This document shows, piece after piece, positions 1-5,949 of a stretch of DNA of 9,926 nucleotides. Positions within the stretch are counted from its first letter, which is position 1. Each line of letters starts with the position of its first letter. The DNA is from a bacterium (GTDB taxonomy: Bacteria > Patescibacteria > Microgenomatia > Levybacterales > GWA1-39-11). The stretch lies in NCBI GenBank assembly GCA_021825285.1, contig JAKAHW010000027.1, forward strand, positions 1 through 9,926, given 5' to 3'. The notes beneath the pieces are model-generated. The model ran no database searches. It saw only the letters and a list, made by a program, of their open reading frames with translations, and was not told the DNA's origin. Position numbers and translations under genes: made by a program.

Positions 1-310
1 CCCGGAATCAAGAGTGGAATACGTATAAGCAGTAACGGTACTTGGATCACAAGGAACTTTTTGCATATAAGTATTGCCACCGCTTATCCATGTGCTGCCG
101 CACGTTGTGAACGGAGAACTGGTTGGATAGCTGCCGTTGTCTGACCTGTACATTTCAAGCGCAGATTGCATTTGGCGAAGGTCCGATTTCCTTTGAGCGT
201 CCCTACCCCTTTGCCTGACTCCTACAAAATTTGCCATAAGAAAACCGATAAGAACGGCAATTATAGAAATCACTACAAGAAGCTCAACAAGAGAGAACCC
301 CTTTCTGCAT
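1..310 (-). CDS. Type IV prepilin (prepilin 3), 3' end outside window, start region frameshifted
   Basis: An open minus-strand frame runs off the left edge. It encodes GFSLVELLVVISIIAVLIGF, the class III prepilin cleavage and methylation signal: processing after G, mature F1, and E5. A helix rich in R, Q and K follows (RQRGRDAQRKSDLRQMQSAL), then a Y-x-x-D-N-G-x-Y-P turn and a CDPST-x-x-x-YTY-like stretch typical of PulG-like pseudopilins. The natural start, ATG at 310, would give MQKGFSLVEL, but the run of four G's (298-301, minus strand) puts it one base out of frame. With three G's the leader would be canonical. Without any frameshift the frame could start at TTG 327 (leader MSIVNQCRKG) or GTG 351. 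The family call is firm. Whether the start is an assembly error, a mutation or a non-ATG start is unresolved. The gene follows prepilin 2 in the same direction. Confidence 0.82.
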
Positions 311-336
311 TGATTGACGATTGACAATTGACGATT
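311..336 (-). repeat. Heptamer repeat array abutting the prepilin 3 ATG
   Basis: On the minus strand, 3.7 tandem 7-nt units of consensus AATCGTC (one unit AATTGTC, the last cut to AATCA) end exactly at the ATG at 310. The remaining gap up to the prepilin 2 stop (337-391) is AT-rich with weaker 7-nt periodicity. The array occupies the place of a ribosome binding site and no Shine-Dalgarno is present. It resembles in sequence, and matches in register, the array before pilB. Confidence 0.75.
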
Positions 337-358
337 TAATAATTTAAACACTAATTAA

Positions 359-387
359 ATAGTAGATAATAAACAGTAAATAGTCAA
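359..387 (-). promoter_or_regulatory. Possible sigma-70 promoter for prepilin 3
   Basis: Minus-strand TTGACT (382-387), a 17-nt spacer and TACTAT (359-364) match the -35/-10 consensus at 5/6 and 4/6 positions. Transcription would start near 352, upstream of the heptamer array. The region is AT-rich and periodic, so a chance match is possible. Prepilin 3 could also be transcribed simply from upstream genes. Confidence 0.3.
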
Positions 388-391
388 TTCC

Positions 392-913
392 CTAAGGAGA
401 CGTGTTTGGGCTTGAAATCCCGTAATTGCAAGTCCCTCCGCAGGCAGTAGAAGCAATAGAGTTGGTAGCAAGGCTAGGACAAGCTCCTCCTCCTGCAACA
501 CAAAGTTGTGGGTCATTCGTCCTATCTAAAGATGCATAAAGCCAATAACTTTGACCGGCGGAGAAGTATACATAAGTCTTAGAAGAACTTGGGTCTTTTG
601 GAAGAATATCCATGTAAGACGGTGGCCAAGGATTACCCCAAGCAAGCAATGTCTCTGTAACGTCAATTTTGTTTACTATTTGATAAGAAGCGCTGTCCGG
701 AGGATTCATGCTGCTTCTTGGATAGGCTCCGTGGTCTTGATAATATTGTTCCAAAACTTTTGAAATTTGCGATAAATCATTTTTCCTCCTTGAGTCCTGA
801 GCCTTTCTGAATTGGGTCGCAGGATCCAAAAGACCGATTACTACTGCTGACAAAATACCAATCATAGCAATAACTACAAGAAGTTCTACTAATGTAAAGC
901 CGTTTTTGTTCAT
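392..913 (-). CDS. Type IV prepilin / PulG-like pseudopilin (prepilin 2), 173 aa
   Basis: A short leader, MNKNG, is followed by FTLVELLVVIAMIGILSAVV. This is the prepilin cleavage site (G5|F6), the glutamate at mature position 5 (residue 10), and the single N-terminal hydrophobic helix that anchors the subunit and packs the fibre core. Residues 36-60 are a charged amphipathic helix ending in YYQDHGAYP. Residues about 93-127 carry a W-x-x-x-MDILPKDPSS-x-x-x-YVY segment typical of PulG/GspG-like pseudopilins. The globular tail has four cysteines (138, 145, 158, 162) that may form disulfides, and a Gly/Ser/Pro-rich C-terminus. The gene lies 7 nt downstream of pilD, so the two are probably co-transcribed. 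No Shine-Dalgarno is visible. It is probably a minor pilin or pseudopilin exported to the cell surface and processed by the adjacent PilD. Which prepilin is the major subunit cannot be settled from sequence alone. Confidence 0.93.
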   Translation of the reverse strand: MNKNGFTLVELLVVIAMIGILSAVVIGLLDPATQFRKAQDSRRKNDLSQISKVLEQYYQDHGAYPRSSMNPPDSASYQIVNKIDVTETLLAWGNPWPPSYMDILPKDPSSSKTYVYFSAGQSYWLYASLDRTNDPQLCVAGGGACPSLATNSIASTACGGTCNYGISSPNTSP

Positions 914-920
914 ATACTAA

Positions 921-1694
921 TTAGAAAAACATTTTTGTGAAATAATTTATTAGGATTGGCCCAAAAAAGTAGGAAAAGGCAGCTGCAAAAATCAGGAAAG
1001 GACCGAAAGGAATTGTACTTTTCTGAAAACTCTTTTTTCCCCATAAAACCAGTATGATTGATACCAATGCGCCTGTCAAGAAAGCTACGTAAAAAGCAGT
1101 AATGACATTTGGAAACCCGAGGAAAAAACCTAAAGGGAATGCTAACTTTACGTCTCCAAAACCCATACCTTTTCCTCTTGTGATTAAATTCAGAAACAAA
1201 AAAAATAAAGAAAAACCAAGTCCTGCTTCAAGCCTATTTAAGAAAGAGTAGGGCATAAAAATTACGGAGTAGAAAACAACAATTAAAAGAAATGCCAAGA
1301 CTAATTGGTCAGGAATAATTCCAAAGTCCAAATCCGATAAGAAAATTGCAATAAAAATAATTGAAACAGCTAGCAGATAGATAAGCTGAAAAACGTTTAA
1401 ACCAAAATGCAAGTAATGAAGGTATAAAAAAACAAAAGCAAATCCTGTAAAAACCTCAACATATAAAAGCTTTTCGGGAATTTTTGCTTTGCAGCTTCTG
1501 CATTTTCCCTTTTGAAGAAGATATGAAACAATAGGAATAAGCTCGAATGGCGCAAGTTTTCTTCGGCAAGAAGCACAATGTGACCTATCAACCAAAACTG
1601 ATTCCCCTTTTGGTAATCTTTCAGCTAAAACCCCTATAAAGCTTCCAAAAACAGAACCGATAACAAAAACCAAAACCAAAGCTAATACTTCCAT
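921..1694 (-). CDS. pilD: Prepilin peptidase (type IV leader peptidase / N-methyltransferase), 257 aa
   Basis: This inner-membrane aspartyl protease removes the prepilin leader and, in most family members, N-methylates the new N-terminus. The N-terminal hydrophobic segment (about 1-25) ends in GSFIGVLAERLP, the start of the DiS_P_DiS/methyltransferase domain. Two zinc-type cysteine pairs follow (C40-x-x-C43 and C65-x-x-C68), separated by ELIPIVSYLLQKGKC. The peptidase A24 domain has its first catalytic region at D121-L-D-F-G-I-I-P-D129 and its second at GMGFGD (D181), with several further membrane helices up to residue 250. The length fits PilD/GspO. It sits between two prepilins, its presumed substrates, 51 nt after prepilin 1 and 7 nt before prepilin 2. 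The ATG at 1694 starts the hydrophobic helix directly and no Shine-Dalgarno is seen. All expected catalytic and zinc residues are present, so it should be active. Confidence 0.96.
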   Translation of the reverse strand: MEVLALVLVFVIGSVFGSFIGVLAERLPKGESVLVDRSHCASCRRKLAPFELIPIVSYLLQKGKCRSCKAKIPEKLLYVEVFTGFAFVFLYLHYLHFGLNVFQLIYLLAVSIIFIAIFLSDLDFGIIPDQLVLAFLLIVVFYSVIFMPYSFLNRLEAGLGFSLFFLFLNLITRGKGMGFGDVKLAFPLGFFLGFPNVITAFYVAFLTGALVSIILVLWGKKSFQKSTIPFGPFLIFAAAFSYFFGPILINYFTKMFF

Positions 1695-1745
1695 TAATAT
1701 ATTGAAACAAATAAGATGAATTTTTTCTACAGGTAAAAGAGAAGA

Positions 1746-2204
1746 CTACAGGCAGGGGTCTCCTACCAATACTACTTGGCAAGTTTTTCCGGTGGCTGAT
1801 TCAAATTTCTGAACTAACTTGGTTCCCCATTTTTTAGCTTTCAATTGACCTGTTATTGTGAAGCTCGTGCAAGATACTCCTGCAGTACAAAGTGCTGGAG
1901 AGGCAGTGTATACATATGCACTATATCCGGTTGGAGCTGTCGGGCTTAGCTTCAAGTCTCCGCTAGCAGTAAGATCTGTTATTGCTGCTGCAAAAAAACC
2001 GCTGTTGGATGTTGAATAAGTTATTCCGGCTGTTGCAATTGAAGCAATATCATTTTGTACTTTTGAGTCATTTGCCGCATTTATTTTATCTGTTGGGTCA
2101 ATTCCGATGATAACTGCTGCTGCGAGGATTGCGACTATTGCGATTACTACTAGAAGCTCTACTAACGTGAAACCCTTGTATATGTCGGACAGTTGTTTTT
2201 TCAT
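1746..2204 (-). CDS. Type IV prepilin (prepilin 1), 152 aa, candidate major pilin
   Basis: The leader MKKQLSDIYKG is followed by FTLVELLVVIAIVAILAAAV, giving cleavage at G11|F12 and E16 as the conserved Glu5. The mature protein has a polar helix (NAANDSKVQNDIASIATAGI), a small Ser/Thr/Ala-rich globular domain, and four cysteines (106, 112, 142, 151), the last pair near the C-terminus like a pilin disulfide loop. The frame can extend to an upstream ATG at 2225 (seven more residues). I prefer 2204 because the best promoter (-35 at 2239-2244, -10 at 2215-2220) overlaps that extension and would start transcription about 4 nt before 2204. Unlike prepilins 2 and 3 it lacks the PKDP-type pseudopilin segment, has a small simple head, and seems to have its own strong promoter. 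This makes it the best candidate for the major pilin, by inference only. It is followed by pilD. Confidence 0.92.
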   Translation of the reverse strand: MKKQLSDIYKGFTLVELLVVIAIVAILAAAVIIGIDPTDKINAANDSKVQNDIASIATAGITYSTSNSGFFAAAITDLTASGDLKLSPTAPTGYSAYVYTASPALCTAGVSCTSFTITGQLKAKKWGTKLVQKFESATGKTCQVVLVGDPCL

Positions 2205-2214
2205 GTTATGTATA

Positions 2215-2244
2215 ATGATAACCATAAAAGAAATTGCTTGTCAA
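2215..2244 (-). promoter_or_regulatory. Strong sigma-70-like promoter for prepilin 1, nearly leaderless
   Basis: Minus-strand TTGACA (2239-2244, perfect -35), an 18-nt spacer and TATCAT (2215-2220, 5/6 match to -10). The predicted transcription start is near 2208, about 4 nt before the ATG at 2204, so the mRNA would be almost leaderless. The promoter overlaps the alternative ATG at 2225, which argues against that start. Confidence 0.55.
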
Positions 2245-2326
2245 GAGAGTATTTTTACTGAAGCTAATTAAACCTATTTTTTATAATCCTATAATAAACC
2301 AATTTTTGAAAAAAACTCGAAAATAA

Positions 2327-2989
2327 CTAAAAAGACTCCAGAAAAATTTTCTCCGTTAAAAATCTTTTGTTTAAGTTATTTGTTTTTACCAATCCGTAAT
2401 TTTTGTTTAATTTCAAAAGTACATCTGCTAATATTTTCCCCTTATCTTTGTCTTGACCAAGAGAAGAGAGCAGGACATTTCTAATTGAAAGAACTAATTT
2501 TCCATAGTTGTCGTCTTCATCTTTGTTCGCAAACAAAGAATCGGTAAGCTTAAGACAGGAATTTATGCCTGAATTGGAAAAAGCTTTATTTACTTCCTCA
2601 TCTACTTGAGCGTCTTCCATTAACTTTTCCTGCTTAAAGTGCTTAAGACTGCTTCTTGAAATGATTGTGGGAAGAAATGTGTCTTTTGACTGGGTTGAAA
2701 AAAAGAAAACGACATCCGAAGGCAATTCTTCAATACTCTTAAGAAGCGCATTTTGGGCTTCAATTGTCCCACCTTCATTTATCACAAAAATCCGGCAAGT
2801 TTCTCCGTAACCTTTAATGCCAAGCTTTTTCTTTATATCCCGCGCATCTGAAATTTTCAGCTTTTCATCATATGTATAGATGTTGTAGGAGGGAATTTTA
2901 TTCTGAACTATATAGTTATTTATAAAATCTTGACGGTCTTTGAGATTTCCTATAATAATGAAGCTTTGCATATTGACTAATATTAACAT
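2327..2989 (-). CDS. holB: DNA polymerase III delta' subunit-like protein (clamp-loader fold, no P-loop), 220 aa
   Basis: Delta' is the non-hydrolysing clamp-loader subunit that helps load the sliding clamp at primer ends. The diagnostic part is residues 65-113: CRIFVINEGGTIEAQNALLK, SIEELPSDVVFFFSTQ, then a hydrophobic LPTIISRS. This matches the clamp-loader segment running from the Walker B-like strand through AANALLKTLEEPP and sensor 1 to the SRC motif (here SRS). The N-terminus (SFIIIGNLKDRQ) stands where AAA+ members have a P-loop, but no GxxGxGKT is present, and no zinc-binding cysteines are seen. At 220 aa it is clearly shorter than the usual 300-plus residues, and the C-terminal collar domain is small or divergent. 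An internal start at 2971 (MQSFIIIGN) is possible. The gene is divergent from pilB and upstream of the prepilins, with no evident functional tie to pili. Fold assignment is confident. The exact role in this cell is inferred. Confidence 0.72.
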   Translation of the reverse strand: MLILVNMQSFIIIGNLKDRQDFINNYIVQNKIPSYNIYTYDEKLKISDARDIKKKLGIKGYGETCRIFVINEGGTIEAQNALLKSIEELPSDVVFFFSTQSKDTFLPTIISRSSLKHFKQEKLMEDAQVDEEVNKAFSNSGINSCLKLTDSLFANKDEDDNYGKLVLSIRNVLLSSLGQDKDKGKILADVLLKLNKNYGLVKTNNLNKRFLTEKIFLESF

Positions 2990-3001
2990 TTTTACTACGA
3001 T
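2973..3001 (+). promoter_or_regulatory. Candidate sigma-70 promoter for pilB-pilT-pilC
   Basis: Plus-strand TTGACT (2973-2978, 5/6), a 17-nt spacer and TACGAT (2996-3001, 4/6). The start would lie near 3008, giving a leader of about 78 nt that contains the whole heptamer array before pilB. The -35 box lies inside the 5' end of the divergent holB-like gene, so the two transcription units would interfere or be co-regulated. Confidence 0.4.
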
Positions 3002-3018
3002 TAGAAAAGCGCGATTAG
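2998..3018 (-). repeat. Two CTAATCG heptamers upstream of the holB-like start
   Basis: On the minus strand CTAATCG occurs at 3012-3018 and 2998-3004, exactly 14 nt apart (two heptamer lengths), just upstream of the holB-like ATG at 2989. In sense orientation the units resemble the CTAATCA heptamers in front of the divergent pilB. Confidence 0.5.
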
Positions 3019-3038
3019 TCGTGTTGTTTTTATGTTTG

Positions 3039-3085
3039 AAACTCTAAATCCTAATTACTATTTCCTAATCACTAATCACTAATTT
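3039..3085 (+). repeat. Heptamer repeat array abutting the pilB ATG
   Basis: About 6.7 tandem 7-nt units of consensus AATCACT (equally CTAATCA when rotated) fill 3039-3085 and stop at the base before the pilB start codon. The two units at 3067-3080 are identical and the others are degenerate. The array takes up the space of a ribosome binding site and there is no Shine-Dalgarno. Units begin at -5, -12, -19 and so on relative to the ATG, the same register as the array before prepilin 3. Confidence 0.85.
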
Positions 3086-4855
3086 ATGGATCAACTGCCC
3101 AACCAAAACATCACGCCTCCGACTCAGGATAACCCTTTCGATTCGTCAATTCCTGCTCAGGGAACGGTAGCAAGCATTCTTCTTTCAGAAAAGGCAATAA
3201 CTCTTGACCAATATAATAATTTAAAGACCGAGGCAGCAAATAAAGGCACAGACATAGACAAGATTATTCTTGAGTTAGGGATAGTTAGCGAGGAAAAATT
3301 CTATGAAGAAAGGGCAAAATTAATTAATGTACCTTTTGTTTCAATTACTTCGCTTCCTTTTTCTCCTGAAGCATTAAGCTTTGTCCCAAAAGCTGTCGCC
3401 GAAAGATTTGATCTCATCCCATTCGCATATGATAAAGAAAAAAATGTCCTTTCTATTGCAATGGCAAACCCATTGGATATTGAATCTATTAATTTTATAA
3501 AACAAAAAACAGGACTCATCATTACCGTCTTTCAGGCTCTTCCTTCTGAAATAAAAAATTCAATTATGAACCAGTATACTGTGGGACTTGTCGGAGAAGT
3601 TACGGAAGCCATTAAAGAAACTGAAAAAATCACACCGGTTAAGACATTTGACAAAAACACAATTAATCAAGTTATTAAAGAGGCACCAATTGCAAAAATT
3701 GTGTCTACGATTCTTGAATATGCTATAAAAAGCAGAGCCTCGGACGTACACCTGGAACCACAGGAGGATAGAATTAGAGTGCGGTACAGAATTGACGGAA
3801 TTTTGTATGAAAGACTTTCGCTTCCCCTAACTGTGAAAGACGCGGTTATATCACGTATCAAAATACTTTCAGATATGAAGATTGACGAGCACAGGACTCC
3901 CCAAGACGGACGTTTCAATTTTAAATTTGGCGAAGAAGAAATTGATCTTCGTGTAAGCGTGCTACCTGTAGTTTCCGGCGAAAAGATTGTTATGCGTCTT
4001 TTAAAAAAGTCTGGAGGCATACCAAGCCTTAACGACCTTGGACTCGGAGGCATTGCTTTAAAAAATTTGGAAATAGCGATTTTACGACCTCATGGAATTA
4101 TAATTGTCTGCGGACCTACGGGTTCCGGAAAAACCACTACACTTTATTCGGTTTTGTCTAAATTAAACACAACGCGCGTCAATATTTTAACTTTGGAAGA
4201 TCCTATTGAATACCAGATAGGGGGAGCAAACCAGGTTCAAATAAATCCTGAAGTTGGACTTACTTTTGCAACAGGTCTTAGGTCTTTCCTGCGACAAGAC
4301 CCGAATATAATTCTGGTCGGAGAAATCCGTGACAGCGAAACATCGGAGCTTGCAATTCAAGCATCCCTTACCGGTCATTTAGTATTCTCAACGCTTCATA
4401 CATCAAATGCTGCAGGAACTCTTCCGCGTCTTACAGACATGGGGGCCGAACCTTTCCTGCTTGCCTCTACCATGACCGCAGTTTTGGGGCAAAGAATTGC
4501 AAGAAGAATATGTAATCAATGCAAAGTCGATTATGTTCCGCCAAAACCGCTGATTGGAGAACTTCGAAAAACTCTGGGAGACCTTATGACTGTAAAAGAT
4601 GAAGAGGTAAAGCTTTATAAAGGAAAAGGGTGCGATTATTGCGGCCATTCCGGATACCAAGGAAGAATTGGAATTTTTGAGGTAATGACTATTTCAGATG
4701 CAATTTCCAAGCTTATTCTTCAAAAAGCAGACGCCACATCTATCGAGGATCAGGCGAAAAAAGAGGGCATGATCACAATGAAACAGGACGGGTATTTAAA
4801 AGTGCTTGCAGGAATCTCAACAATTGATGAAATCTTAAGAGTAGCACAAGATTAA
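3086..4855 (+). CDS. pilB: Type IV pilus assembly ATPase PilB (GspE family), 589 aa
   Basis: This cytoplasmic hexameric ATPase drives pilus polymerisation through the platform protein PilC. A disordered Q/N/P-rich start (1-25) leads into a GspE/MshE-type N-terminal domain (about 28-165). The ATPase core follows: PIAKIVSTILEYAIKSRASD-VHLEP (201-225) and the RIDG strand, Walker A GPTGSGKT (343-350), Asp box LTLEDPIEY (369-376, with E371), Walker B IILVGEIRDSET (408-419, catalytic E413) and His box TGHLVFSTLHT (429-439). A tetracysteine zinc site, C476-x-x-C479 and C516-x-x-C519, is characteristic of PilB/GspE rather than PilT. The length is typical. ATG 3086 is the only sensible start and is preceded by the heptamer array instead of a Shine-Dalgarno. 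It is the first gene of a tight pilB-pilT-pilC operon. All catalytic motifs are intact. Confidence 0.97.
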   Translation: MDQLPNQNITPPTQDNPFDSSIPAQGTVASILLSEKAITLDQYNNLKTEAANKGTDIDKIILELGIVSEEKFYEERAKLINVPFVSITSLPFSPEALSFVPKAVAERFDLIPFAYDKEKNVLSIAMANPLDIESINFIKQKTGLIITVFQALPSEIKNSIMNQYTVGLVGEVTEAIKETEKITPVKTFDKNTINQVIKEAPIAKIVSTILEYAIKSRASDVHLEPQEDRIRVRYRIDGILYERLSLPLTVKDAVISRIKILSDMKIDEHRTPQDGRFNFKFGEEEIDLRVSVLPVVSGEKIVMRLLKKSGGIPSLNDLGLGGIALKNLEIAILRPHGIIIVCGPTGSGKTTTLYSVLSKLNTTRVNILTLEDPIEYQIGGANQVQINPEVGLTFATGLRSFLRQDPNIILVGEIRDSETSELAIQASLTGHLVFSTLHTSNAAGTLPRLTDMGAEPFLLASTMTAVLGQRIARRICNQCKVDYVPPKPLIGELRKTLGDLMTVKDEEVKLYKGKGCDYCGHSGYQGRIGIFEVMTISDAISKLILQKADATSIEDQAKKEGMITMKQDGYLKVLAGISTIDEILRVAQD

Positions 4856-4856
4856 T

Positions 4857-5948
4857 ATGGAAAACCAACCGAACCAAAATATCAATATACAAGATTTACT
4901 TCAGAAAACAATTGAAAGCAACGCTTCCGACCTTCATTTGGTTTCCGGAAATGCACCTACCCTAAGGGTTGACGGAAGACTTATTGCTCTTACCGGATAT
5001 CCCCAACTAACTACCCAAATAATAGAGCAGATGGTGGTCAGTATTCTGTCGCCTGCCCAAAAGGAAATATTTATTAATAATAGAAGTCTTGATTTTTCAT
5101 ATGCATTCGGAGGAGGGGATTATGGCGACAGGGGAAGATTTAGAATAAACCTTTATTATCAAAGAAATACAATTGCCGGAGCGTTTAGACTGCTTCCTCC
5201 AAAAATTAGAACAATTGAAGAGCTTGGTTTACCTTCGATTTGTCATCAATTTGCGAAAATGAAGCAAGGATTTGTATTGGTTACAGGTCCCACCGGACAC
5301 GGAAAATCCACTACAATTGCTTCTATTTTAAATGAAATTAATATGTCAACTGAAGCAAATATAATTACTGTTGAGGATCCTATTGAATACGTTTATCCAA
5401 AAGCAAAAAGCATTATTTCACAAAGGGAACTTGGAATTGATACTCTTTCATGGAACGAATCCTTAAGAAGCGCTTTAAGAGAAGATCCTGATGTTCTCTT
5501 AATTGGAGAGATGAGAGATCCTGAAAGTATTGCTTCTGCTATAACAATCGCTGAAACCGGACACTTGGTTTTCTCAACCCTTCATACCAATTCCGCTTCA
5601 CAAAGCATAGATCGCATGATAGACGCTTTTCCGGAACACCAACAAAGCCAGATCAGAACTCAACTTGCCGGAACTTTGGCAGGAGTCATTTCCCAAAGAC
5701 TTATCCAAAAAATCGATGGGGGCAGAGTAGTGGCAGTTGAAGTACTACTGGGAACAGACGCCGTGAAATCTAATATAAGAGAGGGGAAAACCCACCTTAT
5801 AGATTCTATTATTGAAACGTCCCAGGACATTGGAATGATTCCTCTTGAAGTTACTCTTGCAAACCTTGTAAAAGAAGGGGTTATTTCTCTTGACACCGCA
5901 CGCTCCTATGCTCTTCGTCAAGAATCATTAATTCGACTTATTGAATAA
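4857..5948 (+). CDS. pilT: Type IV pilus retraction ATPase PilT, 363 aa
   Basis: This hexameric motor powers pilus depolymerisation and twitching. The N-terminal PAS-like domain starts with LLQKTIESNASDLHL-x-SG (about 14-31) and APTLRVDG. The core carries Walker A GPTGHGKST (144-152), Asp box ITVEDPIEY (170-178), Walker B VLLIGEMRDPES (213-224, E218) and His box TGHLVFSTLHT (234-244). The C-terminal AVKSNIREGKTHLID (302-316) corresponds to the AIRNLIRE motif that marks PilT, and the PilB zinc cysteines are absent. The Walker A has His where most PilT proteins have Ser (GSGKS), which need not harm activity since G-K-S is kept. The gene starts one base after the pilB stop, with no Shine-Dalgarno, suggesting translational coupling. 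Its first residues resemble those of PilB (both have PNQNI at residues 5-9). Confidence 0.96.
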   Translation: MENQPNQNINIQDLLQKTIESNASDLHLVSGNAPTLRVDGRLIALTGYPQLTTQIIEQMVVSILSPAQKEIFINNRSLDFSYAFGGGDYGDRGRFRINLYYQRNTIAGAFRLLPPKIRTIEELGLPSICHQFAKMKQGFVLVTGPTGHGKSTTIASILNEINMSTEANIITVEDPIEYVYPKAKSIISQRELGIDTLSWNESLRSALREDPDVLLIGEMRDPESIASAITIAETGHLVFSTLHTNSASQSIDRMIDAFPEHQQSQIRTQLAGTLAGVISQRLIQKIDGGRVVAVEVLLGTDAVKSNIREGKTHLIDSIIETSQDIGMIPLEVTLANLVKEGVISLDTARSYALRQESLIRLIE

Positions 5949-5949
5949 T

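Noticed and set aside
311..336. Short tandem repeats as a CRISPR array
   Set aside because: Units are only 7 nt with no spacers, and no cas genes are present.
2281..2294. TTATA / TATAA inverted repeat after the holB-like gene, as a terminator
   Set aside because: The stem is only five A-T pairs, and in the minus direction it is followed by A's rather than T's.
5941..5949. TTG start for pilC overlapping pilT
   Set aside because: ATG at 5950 repeats the pilB/pilT junction exactly and begins the conserved N-terminal domain directly.
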